From Hermatobates lingyangjiaoensis (lineage: Eukaryota; Arthropoda; Insecta; Hemiptera; Hermatobatidae): DNA of 64,000 nucleotides. The DNA lies in contig JAPFBL010000068.1 in the NCBI GenBank assembly GCA_026182355.1, positions 11,941,001-12,005,000 of the forward strand, read 5' to 3'. The position numbers and the translations under genes were made by a program. This document shows positions 37,050 through 49,916 of this stretch, one piece after another; the stretch's first letter is position 1; every line of letters begins with the position of its first letter. Below the pieces are notes generated by a model. It did not search any database. It saw only the letters and a list, made by a program, of their open reading frames with translations, and was not told where the DNA came from.

Positions 37050-38000
37050 AATGTATTGTCATGAAAAAATTTTATTACAAATATTGACGGATTTACATAC
37101 TCTGAGGCCCTCAAAGTCCTCTTTTGACATTTATTGATGATTTTTCACTGCGGTGTGAGGGTGGGTGGTTGTGTGTTTATCTAAAAGTTTGTGAGCATAC
37201 TATATGCTTCATCTGTAATGATTTCAGTTCATATTTTACGCAAAAGTAAGCTCTATATTGTCAATGTGCAGTATTATTTTTTAGCATTATTGCATGATGG
37301 GAAAGTCATTTTTTGGTCATGAATGTGATGATGGGTAGAATTTTTATTTCTCCATTACTACTACTTCTAGAGAGTTAGCACTTTGTGATTATAATATATA
37401 AACTAACAGAAATATATATAATATATAAAAAAATCTCAAATATTTAATGCAACTGCAAAGGTTTTTTTTTGCAATAAAAAACATATTTTGTCTTATGATC
37501 GATTCTGAGACCTTTTAAATAAATACTGTTTGCAACGTTTGACTAATCATATTAAAATTATAATCAATAATTGTACTTTATGAGAAAATGAACTGAATAA
37601 CTTTTCTTTAAAATTACATTTGCAAAAATGGCTGTTATAGCACAAAATGTAATTTTTTAAAAAATGTTTTTTATTACATTACAGGGCTTTTTATAGGAAA
37701 ATGAAATTTCGTTAACAAATCTACTTGCAATTATTTGTGCTATAAAAAGTTTTTGACAAATTCTGATAACTGTAAAAGGCTGTATAGAAATATATGTATA
37801 AAAACTGTAAACTCAACTTGACCTAATGACTACTTCCTATACTTGTGGAATTTATTTAAAAAATTATGATCAGGATCCAGTAAGAAGAAATACTTAATTT
37901 AAGCTTTAATAGAAGATATCATATTGAGTAGTGCATTATTAAAAATATTTCATAAGCTTACTATATTGAAGGAGTAATATTATAGAAAACAATAACAACT
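37050..38000 (+). mobile_element. Old, diverged HINE-like repeat
   Basis: The block order of the family is recognisable: CATGAAAAAATT, ATTGACGGATTTACAT, GAGGCCCTCAAAGTCC, a shortened GGGTGGGTGG microsatellite at about 37,158, TGCATGATGGGAAAGTCA at 37,291 and the 3' interior CTTTTGTACTT-like regions. Both termini are degraded, so the boundaries are approximate. Confidence 0.55.
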
Positions 38001-40715
38001 TAGAGCTTCTGTCTGCAGAAATATGAGAAAGTTTATGTAAATAGGCATCTTCACAAGGGACAAGATGATCTATCAAATGGGCATATCAGCAGAATGGGAT
38101 CAAAAAGTTTCGCTTTTGCCGTAAAGCACTTTTTTGGTTTAAAGGAATCAATCAGAGCTACTTTTTGGATACCGCAGTAATTTTAAAATCACTGTTTTAA
38201 GTCCATTGAATCAGAACTAATGAATAGATGTTTCCATCCAAGAACTATAGAACGGATTAAATCAATCTAATGCAAGAAAATTAGTTTTAGTGAATTAACC
38301 ATAACAGAAACTGAGGTAGATTATACTAAAGGTTGCCCTGAAAGAGGTCTACTTAACTCTTTTGTTGTGATTAGTTACAACAGGTAATAACAGATACTAG
38401 TCACAACAAATAATAACTATAACAACAAAGATAACTTCTAATAACAGATGATCTTGTTATTACAAGAAGAAAAATGATAAATGGTACTGAATTTGAGCTC
38501 ATGAAGAATGTTCTCCAAATTGATGAACGATTGTTAAAGAAGAAATGCCTGGATATGAATTCAGCTAACACTGTCTTTATATATTTCCCAAAAAAAAAAA
38601 AATTAGGTTTAAAAGATCTCTTTATTAATAATACTAAACTATAACTTTCAGAGGTATGCAGAAACGCTGAATCTCATTATATTAAAGGCTAGACTGGAAT
38701 AGCCATGAAGTAGATGCATTGGCTAAGGTAGCAAATGCGAGGTTTTGTCATTTAGAATTCTTTGGTAGATAAAATCAAAAATCTGTATCTTTGGCTGTAC
38801 AAAATTCCTATCACTCCTGAAATAAGAAAATGACATCTAATGCATAGGTTATAAAGTGGAAAAGAAACCAAATTAGTCTTAATTACTACAGAGACTATCG
38901 TCTTTACAGATGGCAATGACAATAACAGTGATCCATCCCCAACGTGGAAAAGATATAAAAACACTTTAAATATTTTTATCAACAAACAGGCAATTTGGAG
39001 AGCATGATTGAAATGGCTTCTATTACATCCGAATGAGAGGTTACTTGACTATATGGAAGTGAAATTGGATTGTGATCACTCTTGTTTATAATTTTCTGTG
39101 CACAATCCTCTTTTTGATACTTCCACCTGTTGACTTGCCTCCTATTTTTGCTCTTTTAAATATTGTGGGCAATTAGTCCAGAAAGATTACATCTTCATCC
39201 TACCTCTCAGTATTGTCTTGTTTGTACATTTAATCATGGAATCTCTAATACGTTCTAAACTTCTACCAACGTTTGAATCAACCAAATCTTCTGTTATTTG
39301 GTTGGACTCTGTTTACTATTTTTTATAAACTGAACATGGTTATCAGAGTTAACTATCATAAAACTTTCGTAGATGTTACCAACTGCAAAAGGTTGCTTGA
39401 ATCCTCAGAAAGTAGAAGGGGTTTTTGGGTCACCGATTAACAAGGAGCATGAATCTGAAGGAGCAAATCACGGGTTTTGTTAGGTTTTATTTTGGGAGTT
39501 TGTATATAATGAAAAGTCTTAAAAAAAATCAATTGTTCTATTTCTTCAACTTTACTGATTCTGATTTATCCTCTTCTGATATGTGCTTAATTACTGACAA
39601 AAAGAGTTTGACATAACTGGAATTCTAGCTACAAGCTGTCTGGAGTGCTTAGAGTATTTCTGATAACAGATAAGAAGGCATTAGTGTTTCTTTGTCCTGA
39701 GGAGGCACCTACTTCCACAATGTCGTAAATATCTACATAAATAAAATTTATTAATAATATAAATCCAATAAATTTACTTCTTTAAGTCTACCTACGTTTC
39801 TTAGATCACAATTCTAAGGGTGCCGCCATGGTATTGAAAAATATTGGTTTGGCCATACTTGTGTTGAGGCCAGTTCATTCTCTCTATATAATGAGGGAGG
39901 GTTTTAATTAGAGGCACTTCCCCATTGTTCAGCAAAAACCGGGACACAAATTAACTGATAAGATTACAAAATAATATAATTAAGAGATTAAATAATATTT
40001 TAATCAAGGGATTAAATTGATTATCTCTTATTTTGAGAATACTTCAATATTATTCTTATTTTGAGAGAGATTGTTATGTATTTGATAGCTACTTTAAAAT
40101 AAAATCAAAACTCAATTCATGAATGTATATTTGATGACAAGTACAGATGAATAAAATAATATATGAATACAGTAATAAATTAATAAAAATTTTAATTTAA
40201 ATATTTGATTAAGATTCAGTTTGTGTTATGCTCTCTTTGGACAACATTTGAAAACCAGTGTTAACTAAAGGCTGTCTGCAGCACTTTAGCGGTTAGACGG
40301 AGGAGACGCTATGCCGCAGGAGACCAGTGTCTTTTGTCGTATCATAATTGATTCACCCGTCAGACAGAGTACACAATGGACATTCATTACAGCAATCCAC
40401 ATTTCTTTTACAAATCTATTCAACTCTTAGCAACCCTCTTTCAGATCCACCGTTTTAGTAATGAGTTTTAGCTTTTCTTCGTATTCTGCTAAATGACCGA
40501 GGTTTTTTCAATAACTTCACATTGAGGTGCATATTTGTTTTCTACTTTCCAAAGTCCTACTTTTAATGCCGTTATTATAAAACCAATATAATTACTTTGC
40601 TTCTGCCGTGTTTCTGTAAAGATCATCTTCAAAATGTATACTTTCCTATCCTTGAACCTAAGTCAGACTGGGTAACTAACTCTCCCATTCAATTTTTTCT
40701 ATAGCCTGCACAACT
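38001..40715. other. AT-rich intergenic DNA, weak GC-richer patches
   Basis: No gene is recognised. At 40,262-40,335 a GC-richer patch (TTTAGCGGTTAGACG) recalls a tRNA D-arm but has no B box. Short ORFs at 38,752-38,985 and 39,425-39,616 show no domain. Confidence 0.35.
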
Positions 40716-40850
40716 CAAAGCCATGTTCTCCTGTAAGAGATTATTTCGTAACACAAAATCTACTCTTATACTTTTCAAAAATGCTATTACTACTTTAGTT
40801 ATACTAATGATATTGTATGCATCAGAGTTGTGATACACCAAAATAAGCAT
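40689..40850 (-). CDS. Recurring small antisense ORF of HINE-like repeat (divergent copy)
   Basis: Read on the minus strand from ATG at 40,850, the product begins MLILVYHNSDAYNIISITK and has FVLRNNLLQENMAL before its stop. It resembles the 52.6-kb copy more than the 1.1-kb copy (shared VDFVLR and AYNIISIT). The frame continues upstream of the ATG without a stop for a few codons. Retention of the frame in an old copy is the notable point. Confidence 0.3.
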   Translation of the reverse strand: MLILVYHNSDAYNIISITKVVIAFLKSIRVDFVLRNNLLQENMALSCAGYRKN

Positions 40851-41027
40851 ATATAAATAGATAACTTGATCAATTACTATCTGTACTACCTCCAGAAATG
40901 AAAGGCTAAGAAACCTCTCCCATTTAGATATTTATATGATGCCTAAATGGAACATTACATATTATATACCCATGAAGTTTGATATTAAGTTTGCTTGTAG
41001 AAAAATGGAGAGTGGGCCACTCCAGAT
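40716..41027 (+). mobile_element. HINE-like repeat, 3' fragment
   Basis: This is the 3' ~310 bp of the family, running from the CCATGTTCTCCTGTAAGAGA block to GGAGAGTGGGCCACTCCAGAT. It is clearly diverged from the younger copies but keeps the antisense small ORF open (40,689-40,850). Confidence 0.75.
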
Positions 41028-44000
41028 TTTTAAATATGTTTATATATAATTGTTATGTAAATTTAATAGATTTATTTGTGTTACCCATTTATATTTATTT
41101 TTGGACAAGAAATATATGTACTTGTTTTGTAGTTTTACCATGGACATCAAAAGCAAATAAATAAAAAGCTAATTTTGATTAATTTAATGAAACTTCTGCC
41201 ATTTCAAGTATCGAAGCCAATGGGATTTCGGTAGTACTTTCCTGGTTTGATAAGGAAGATTAAAGCCAAAACAGCTCTGCAATGGATTTAGTCATGTTTT
41301 TATATTTGTAGATTTATAAATAGTTTTTAAACTTTTTCTTCTCTTAACCACCTTCATCTAATTCAAAGATGAAAAATTGTTTTAAAAAGCATTTCTAGAA
41401 ATGTTTAAGAAAGAAACTGAAACAGAGGAAATATAGTTAAAAAGGAAGTGTATTTAATTTGTAATGAATATTCAAATTTTATGTATGAAAGTGCAAGAGA
41501 AATACTAATGAGTAATTCAAACAGGAGTATGGTGTGAAGGGAAACGCTTCTGAGAGATCATTTTGCAAATATATGCAGGTTTGAATGAAGGGTTTCAATT
41601 GAGATGTAGGACAGAAATAATATCACTGAATCCATTGAAGTAGTCTTTTCCAAAGTTTTTCATGAAATCTTGCAAATTTCTTTTGAAGGGCAATTTGAAT
41701 CTCTTAATAGTCAAAATGTAGAATCGCCAACATTACGAATGTATAATTTTTATGAATTGTTTAAAAACGCTTCATGATCTAAAAAGGAATACTTGATAAA
41801 TAAGTTAATTGGGTGCTTGCTTCATAAATGAATACATATGGTGTTACATTATGTGTATTGTTTTTATAAGTTAAATGATTAGAAATATACCAATACTGAA
41901 AAAAAAATTAATGAACTCAAAATTCATTAAACCGTGTTTATTAAATTAAATGCATTTAATACGGGTTGTAAGTAACGTATATAACTTCATATTAGTTTAT
42001 GACTTTATTAAAAAGTCACATTCTTAAATTCGTGGTGAATAAATTTCATTGGTTCAGAATCTGATTAGTATCAATTACCCCTTGGGAGGAAAGAGTCTAA
42101 TGAGCGTCTATATTTTCCGACTTGAGACCTCTACTTTTGGGTATTACAATCTTTAAATCATCAGATACGAACAATAGTAGTTTTTCTGACACTATTAAAC
42201 TATTTCTTTGATGTATAATTCATCACCTTTAAATTAGACCTGTTGTTGTCTTAGTTGTTAGATATATAAACGTTTTTTAATAAATAAAATAATGGGATAT
42301 ATTTACTGTTTAGGTTAGAATGACATTTTTTATTCAAATTATTATTTCCTCGATTGTATTTGTGTTTTCAATCTAAAACATGCACCTTATTTCTCGTTTT
42401 AAGTTATAAGAATGTAGTTAAATATTGCTTCCTTACAATATGTTTTACGTGTTTGTCACTCCTGCTGTGTGTTTACCATAGTTAAAAGAGTGTCAAATTA
42501 CAAAAGAGTCACACAGTCTGTTTTTAAAACAGCACTAACATTTGTGGGGTATTGGGCTCAAAAAAAAAAAAAAAATTTGACAAATAAGCATTGGCGAACT
42601 TATTAGCCCTATTTTAACTTGATTTATCTTCTTTTTATCATCTAAAAACTTACACCATTTTTTATTTAACGGTATAATAATTGTGGTAATGTCAAATGCC
42701 AATCATGCAATGTTTGGAAATTAGTAGAAAAGCAAAAAAAATGTCAACATTGTGTTGTTTAAAGAATGATAAAATGCTTAGCCTTTGGAATTGGTCAAAA
42801 ACTATTCAGTTTTTTTCTTGCATCATGAGCTGTTTATGTGAGTTGTAATTACTATCTGTCAAGGGCTGTTGCGTGTTAACAATCTCTTGAATGGAGACAG
42901 CGTCAAGAGTAAAATATACAGAATTAAAATAATACTGTCAAATTATTCAAACATTCTGGACAAATATCAGTTCATTCTGATCTATGACAAAAAAAAAACA
43001 AATGGGCAATAATAAATGGTAAAAAACCAATTTAAAAAATCATTGAAAAAATAACATTTAAAATGTTTCCATTGATTTGAACTAAGGGCAGCCGAGACAA
43101 AGGGTCGATAACAAGGAGAAAATTTAATTGAACTAGTTTTAATACATGCGAATGAAAGTAAAAACAAAAATGGAATGCTGCTAAACTGAACCTTCAGTGG
43201 CAGATAAAATCAGTTAAACCCTCTTTCAAATGTTAGGATTAGTCGTTGAATTTAAGCTCTACCTAACAATATTTAATAAAAAGTGAATAGCAATTATTCA
43301 GGAATCACCAGTGTCTGCTACTCTGAACTGGCACAAGATATCTGCAACAAAAAATTGCCTTTACCCACAATATATTGATTATACTTCTGAAACAATAAAG
43401 AATAATTTGTAATAGAAAAAATTATTCTCTCCACATAATAAGTACCAATCTTTTGGCATATTGATGTGAATAGTAAAAAATAAAATTATTTGATTTGTGA
43501 TAAACCAGTTTGAGACATAGTAAAATGAGAGACAACAAAATGAAATGCACAAATATTCTCCATTCCTTGACGTACAAAAAATTGTTTCAAACAATTATAT
43601 TGTTAAATCTCTAAACATTCTGTTAAATAATTATTCTATTATATCAATAATTACATAATCAAGTCAATAATACTGGTTTTTATGAAGGTGATAATCATTT
43701 GATATTGATAACTATTATTTGATGATCAATATATAGTAATATTTAAAATTGATTATATTTTAATCAGTTGCTCATATAAGTGATACTATTACTTTCATTG
43801 GTCCAGTATTTCTTGCATTTTTGTCGTAATATAGTAATTTTAATCAGAAGTAATAGTATAAATTCTCATAAATAAATTGTGACTTGTTCATTTTTGAACT
43901 GCAAAAATATATAATGAGTTTTGCTCTTAGAATTAATTTAATATTTTATATTTTTATACAAATCTATTCCTTTTTGTTATAAAAAAAATATAAAATTTTG

Positions 44001-44236
44001 GGCAAATACTGGTACAAGTTCAATGCTAATATCAAAATTACTTATTTCTGGAGGTTGTAGTTTAACATCTAGATGGAATTTAAATTCACATAATGGTTAA
44101 TAGAGTGATTTTTCAATGATTTAAAGCTTGAATTTTAATTCATTCATTGAATTTCATTAAATTTTAAAATGATATTGCCTTAAAGACTGTAGATAAGCAG
44201 TATGAACTATATAGGTTAACTTACACTATAACTAAT
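41028..44236. other. AT-rich intergenic DNA, nothing recognised
   Basis: No gene or family member is seen. Short minus-strand ORFs (42,982-43,167; 43,379-43,594) encode Phe/Tyr-rich low-complexity peptides expected from AT-rich DNA. An A15 run lies at about 42,560. Confidence 0.4.
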
Positions 44237-44472
44237 ATATATATATATATATATAAAGATTTCACATAAACACGTGAAATAACAATCAATGATCAAACCA
44301 CAATAAGAAAATGGGAAAACAAGACTAAGATCTTTCAACAGTAACAAGCGGTCTTTGTCAGAGTCAACTCAGTTGGGTTTTTGACTGTGACAAAGACCGC
44401 TTGTTACGGTTGAAAGATCTTAGTCTTGTTTTCCCATTTTCTTATTGTGGTTTGATCATATATATATATATA
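44237..44472. mobile_element. Near-perfect fold-back element bracketed by (TA)n
   Basis: (TA)n lies at 44,237-44,256 and 44,457-44,472. Between them, 44,291-44,366 and 44,381-44,457 are inverted copies with very few mismatches, beginning GATCAAACCACAATAAGAAA. The loop is only about 14 bp. The inner arm has GACAAAGACCGC, a hairpin, and GGTTGAAAG, similar in layout to the PLE-tail cores. A separate small TTTCAC/GTGAAA hairpin lies left of the main palindrome. No ORF. Confidence 0.65.
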
Positions 44473-44949
44473 AATATTTTGAGTACAATATCTACACATT
44501 CAATGTAATAACTATATAACACTATTGTTAGAATGAAGGTAAAACTCAGGGTTGTAGCCTGATTATCGTTACAAGAAATGCTAAAATGCATAGCTAATTA
44601 GTTATTTTAGCAACAACATTTTCTTATAAAACTTTGTACATTGGATCTTTACTACTAAATTTCATACAAGTCATAAAACTAAAAAACGGATGAAAAAATA
44701 TTTCTCCCTTCAAGGGTATTACGAAATAAATATGCCTTTGTATTTTGTGTCAAAAACAGAGAAAGAACTAAAGAAACTAACTAACTTTGTTTCATAAATC
44801 AAGTATTATTTCTTTATTTGAAGTATGGTTTCTCATGTCAATGGGACAGCACGATAATATTATAAGCTAAACTTTTAGATGAAATGGGAGTATAAATTTC
44901 AGTTAGAAATTGTACACCATGTGAAGTTTGTTGTTTAATTTTAAGAATG
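44473..44949. other. AT-rich intergenic DNA, nothing recognised
   Basis: No structure is recognised. Confidence 0.4.
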
Positions 44950-45180
44950 GGTTTATTTGAAACAGGCAAACGCAAAGGAGAGTCAGCCGAATCCTCTCGC
45001 AGTTTAATTAAACTGGTTGGCTTGACTATACATTATAGTGGAAACAAAATCCTGCCTCCTTGTCTCGCTGTTATTGCTGGAGATGGCTTCTAACAACACA
45101 CTTCTGTGACCACCCTCGCCTTTCAGCTTTCGACCTATCTAGTATTGTCATTTCAGCATCCCAATAAATGTAGCCACCTT
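44950..45180. other. GC-richer island, candidate conserved non-coding element
   Basis: About 230 bp of complex, GC-richer unique sequence contains a TTTAATTAAACTGGTTGGC string (a homeodomain-type TAATTA core) and a pyrimidine-rich GACCACCCTCGCCTTTCAG stretch. No frame is open throughout and no copy exists elsewhere in the window. Interpretation as regulatory or conserved DNA is inference from composition only. Confidence 0.25.
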
Positions 45181-46269
45181 GAAGTCATATAGTCTTATTT
45201 ACTCTAAAATAACTAATCAAGCGTCTTCGGTATAATATCTTTTAGATTTACTCCATCAATTACCTATTTATTGGTATATACATTAAATTATAAATAAGTG
45301 GTTTTAGATGCTGCACTTTTCTTTGAATTTTTATTACAATTACCGAACAAGTGTTAATTAAAATACATAAAAAGAAAAGGACTCAAAGTAGCTACTAGTG
45401 TTATAAGAAATAAAATGTTAGTATTTTCAACAAAACTAATGAAATGAAAACTAAATTGATTCTATTATTTTTATAAAACTTTACTAGAGGATATTTTATA
45501 ACTTAATAACGATGGTTTAATTAAAATAAAACAAAAACTCCATTCATTGCCAACGACTTTGGTATTATGTTTGCTTATAGTACAGTTTAGTGTAGGCCAC
45601 TTCAGTTTTATAATTGTTAGAGAAGCCAAAAAAAAAATCATTTCTTTTTTCGTATTATGGTATATACACGTAGAGTAACTCGAGAATTCCTTTTTATAAT
45701 TTAATGGATTATATTGTCCAAGCATATGATATTAACTGTTTTAAATATATTTTATTTTACCTTAAAAGTGAATTATTCTTGACTCGATTTTCTTAAACAA
45801 TTTTAAGTCGTTGTAAACAAATCCGACACACATAGCAAATACTCCATTATTTCAAGTTGAGTTTTCAGATTTCATACTTTTATTGCCATTTGAGGTTATT
45901 CAAAGTTATTGAATGTTTTATTTGGTAACTAATTTTTGGTTGATTTTTTGGACTAAGTTTTGGTTTTAAAACTGTTAGCCGTTAACCGTGAAATGACATT
46001 TCTTAAAATCATAAAATGGGTGATAAAGCATATTCCTGTCCTTGTAATTTCAATGAAAACGTATTTAGCTCAAATTTTCAAAAGAACTAGTTTTGCGTAT
46101 AATTTTGTTCCTATCTGTCCAATGATTTCACTTCTGTGGCACCCACAAATTGCCAGAATAAATCATACATAAAAAAATTTGCTGTTTATAGTCAAGCTGT
46201 CATTGCCTGTTATTGAAAAATTTTAGCATTTTTGTATATCCGATATTCTGGTACTTCTGTTAATGTTAT
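45181..46269. other. AT-rich DNA with a 3' scrap of the HINE-like repeat
   Basis: At about 45,555-45,612 (+) the 3' end signature of the repeat is visible (GGTATTATGTTTGCTTATAG then TTTAGTGTAGGCCACTTCAG). The rest is unrecognised. Confidence 0.45.
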
Positions 46270-46622
46270 TATCATTTTCATAATAATTCCAAAGTTTCAA
46301 CGCTCTAGAATTAGTAAAGGGGAAAAAAGTTGTCTAAAAATGTACGAGTATTTTGACCAAAAAGGTACTTACACATTATTCAATACTGCTCCAAGACAAC
46401 AAAACATATCCTACACAATAAGGCCCAACTTTTGGTGAAATATGAACTTGATCCATCACACTGTGTGGCCTGTAGCGTGACACAAACTATTAGGGACACC
46501 CTCCCACGTACATACTGACGTCAAAAACATCAAAAAAGGACTTAGGGACCTCAAAGCATGTATATCAGTTAAAACCTAGAGATAATTTTTTTATTATTAC
46601 GATACTTTATTTATAGTAAGGT
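46270..46622 (-). mobile_element. HINE-like repeat, diverged 5' fragment
   Basis: On the minus strand it runs from the 5' end (CTTTACTATAAATAAAG-like, about 46,605-46,622) through GGTCCCTAAGTCC, GTGTCACGCTACAGGCC and the TTGTGTAGGATATG region, to the TCTAGAGCGTTGAAACTTTGG block at about 46,290. The microsatellite has collapsed to a short GGGAGGGTG. The 3' two thirds are missing. Confidence 0.6.
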
Positions 46623-47079
46623 AATATTTATAGTCTAATATTAAAAGAATTATTTCAATTGACTACGAATTCCTTTTGATAACAGATTCTCTTAAAGTCA
46701 AGTGTAGACAGAACAGAACCGAATTATGCACCAAACATTAAGCATTTCACAGAAAATATATTTCTTTTTCCATAATACTTATGTTATGGACTGAATTTTA
46801 CCTTTTATAATTGTTCGAAAAGCAAAGAACTGTTTTTACATAATGTACAATGGAGTACCTCTACCATTTTTTGCTTTTGCTCAAAAGCTATATAGTTTTT
46901 TTCGTAAACATAACTATTTATTAACCAAATTTTATAATTTTCTGTCTGACACAATGACCCGTAGAGTCGTCACAAACTTTCCGCCCGCATACATTCGATT
47001 TTGTAGCCCCACATTAAGGACTACAAAAGTGTAAGCACGTCGAAATGTTCAAATCAAATTAATTTTCACTACTATTTTT
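46623..47079. other. Intergenic DNA, short unrecognised ORF
   Basis: An ORF at 46,843-47,034 (+) ends in a GC-richer stretch (46,950-47,040). I do not recognise the peptide and it may be chance. Confidence 0.2.
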
Positions 47080-48725
47080 ACTTTACTATAAGTAAAGTAT
47101 AGTGATCGTGAAAAAATTCGGTCTCGAGATTTTGACGGAATTACATGTTTTGAGGTCCCAGAAGTCGTTTTATGAAGTTTTTACGATGATGTCTGTGTGT
47201 GTGTGGGTGGATAGGTGGGTGGGTGGGTGGGTGGGTGCGTGGGTGGGTGCGTGTGTTAGCATTGCTTGTTACCACGCTACGGCCCAGAATCTTTGATGGA
47301 TCAAGTTGATATTTTACACAAAAATGGGCCCCATTTAGACGAAGATCCCTATTGTTTGGGAAGAATTATGCATGATGGGAAAGTCACTTTTTTTGCCAAA
47401 AACCGTTTTTTTTAAAACATTTATTTCTCCTAAACTACTAACCCTAGAGTTTTGAGATTTTCACATTATCTTTGAGGTTACAAATGGTACAAACCAAAAA
47501 TATACTCAAAATTTTATATCAACAGGAAATATTTTTTTTTCAATAAAATGTACAAATTTTGACTTATAAATCAATCTCAAACCTTGTGAGAGCGATACAA
47601 GCTATACTGTTTGACGGACAAGAATGAAACTATGCCTATAAATAGAACATTATATGGACAATGAGTTGAGATATTTTTTTCTAAAATTACATTCGCTAAA
47701 GGGGCGTTAGAGTACGATTTGTGTTTTCAGAAAATGTTTTTTTGACGCTAAACGGCTCGTTAAAAAATAATGAAAATTTGATCAAAAATGGAACAAAAAA
47801 TTAGCAATTCATAAAAAAAAATCATGAAGTTTCAATAACGAGAAAGAGCAATAACGATATAAAAACTCTTTGTTTATCCTAGACTAAGAGATCACCTGCT
47901 ATACTTGTCGAATTTTTTGTATTTTTTACATTGTTTACATTGACTTAGAAATTTTTTGAGCGAATCCACTGAGATAAAATTGATGTTTCTAATGGAAAAA
48001 TGAAAATATATTATTGACTTATAAGAGATGTAAGAGGAATAATATTGTGCAGGTAAATGATAACACTTATTAAAAAAAAAATCGTATATATGTTATTTGA
48101 CAAAGGGGAAGGAAAATGATCTTATTAAATACTAAGAAGCCATAAAATTCCCAGTATAATAATTCTGTTAAAAACCAAAAATGTAAAAGATAATTCCAAA
48201 TATAAATCTTTCGTTTAGAGATTAATAACTGTAATTATCGTACATCTTTAATTAACAAATCACATTAAAACAACATTTTCTTCGCTGTTTAAGATGTTTT
48301 TCAGAGAAAAAAAGGGTATTTTACTGTTTTAAATTTGAAAATTTTACATTAATATTCAATGTAGAAGGATGTTAAGTAAACGACGTAAGAAATCTACTGG
48401 CTATTTGAACAATAGCCATGTTCTCTTGTAGGATAATATTTCGTTTCAAGAAATGTTCACATTGGTTTTTCAAAAATGATATTACTGCTGTAGTTATACT
48501 AATGAAATTATTTGCAAATAATAAATTATTTGTGATGTACAAAAATAAGCTTATAAATTGATATGTCCTTCAATCACTATCTGTACTACCTCACGAATGC
48601 AATGCTAATAATTATATCCCATTTAGATATTTATGTTATGCTTAAATGATACGTTATGTTTTATATACTCAAGAAATTTGACATTGAGTTACTTATAGTA
48701 AAGTAGAGTGTAGGCCACTCCAGAT
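47080..48725 (+). mobile_element. Full-length HINE-like repeat, reference copy 1 (1,646 bp)
   Basis: The 5' end is the near-palindrome ACTTTACTATAAGTAAAGT. A GGGT/GT microsatellite lies at about 47,194-47,255. The 3' end has CTTATAGTAAAG, the reverse complement of the 5' CTTTACTATAAG, about 35 bp before the terminus, followed by the hairpin GAGTG-TAGGC-CACTC and CCAGAT. Both flanks read TTTTTACTT, which could be a target duplication or a T-rich target. This arrangement (inverted repeat at the 5' tip and subterminally at the 3' side, internal microsatellite, 3' hairpin, T-rich target) is that described for Helentron-associated elements such as DINE-1. There is no transposase ORF, so it is non-autonomous. 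Confidence 0.75.
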
Positions 48726-49916
48726 TTTTACTTATGGTAAAGTTAATACGATTCTAAAATGATTTTCAATTGATGAAATGAATTAAATAATTTGTGGAAG
48801 TAATATGAAAAAAGAAATATATCCTGAAATTAAATTATTTGTTATTATTGTATAAACATGAAGTTTATCTTAACCCAAAGATGCTATCAATTTATATAAA
48901 CTTCTTGCTAAACTTCTTTTTTCTTACTTTAGTTCACTGAACTTGAATCAGTGCAAGAAAGAAAAACTCAGAATATCAATTTGTTTTTGAATAAAACAGC
49001 AGAAGATTGTTTTATGCAATTATTGCTTGAAATAATATGAGACATTTATTTGCTCTTATAATAATGTAAGACGTAATTGTTAAGATGAATTGGGGATAGA
49101 TTCCCTCGTAGAATGAATGTGGGCGAACTTTTGGACCCTGGATGTCCCACAGCCGTATACAGGTCGCAACACGTCAGTTTCATTCGCCCTTCGCAAGATA
49201 ACAGGTCAAAACTACATCTCATCATGCTAAGGTAATCTACTTGTTCATAGACCATGTCCTATGATATAATTTATCAGCATGTTTGTTATATATACTTTCA
49301 CATACATTGTATAGAATACTTTATACACAATAGATGTATTAAAAAAGTTAAGTGGAAGTTATTTTACTTCTTTTTTGATCAATCAATATCAAATAAAGTG
49401 TTAGTTCATGTAAATTTTAGTTTAAAAGACAGAATTTATAAAGCTAACCTAAAATAATTTCTTTATAATACTTAATTAAAATGGATTATAATGAAATTAA
49501 TAATACATAATTTTATTTCTTAGTCCAGTTGTTTTATTGCATTTTTTTAAGCAATTAAAATGAGTCGGTTTATTGTTTCTGCATATTTTATACAAATTTT
49601 CAACTATTGACTAATTGGAGATTATCTTGTAACAATTATAATTTGTGACCTTCTAATTTTTTCTAAAAAAAAGGCACCTGAAATTTTATATTGGGAGTCC
49701 TAAAGTTCGACCTACAGTTAGAATATAGATATTTAAATTAGGTCTTGAACTCATTGCTCTGTGATGATTATAAAACTCTTTTATTCTTGAAATGTGTATA
49801 AAAAAAATATAAAATAATTATCCAGTTAATAAAATAAATGCTAGATAATTATGAATAATAACATTTTATATAATAATAATAATAGTAAAATAAATAATAA
49901 TATCATAATAATAAAA
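48726..49916. other. AT-rich spacer between opposed repeat copies
   Basis: A GC-richer patch at about 49,070-49,255 contains a 69-codon minus-strand ORF (49,046-49,255) with LLSCEGRMKLTCCDLYTAVG. I do not recognise it. An (AAT)n tract lies at 49,873-49,916, directly at the 3' end of the next repeat. Confidence 0.3.

Noticed and set aside
40262..40335. tRNA-like patch (TTTAGCGGTTAGACG)
   Set aside because: No B box and no acceptor pairing; too weak to call a SINE or tRNA.
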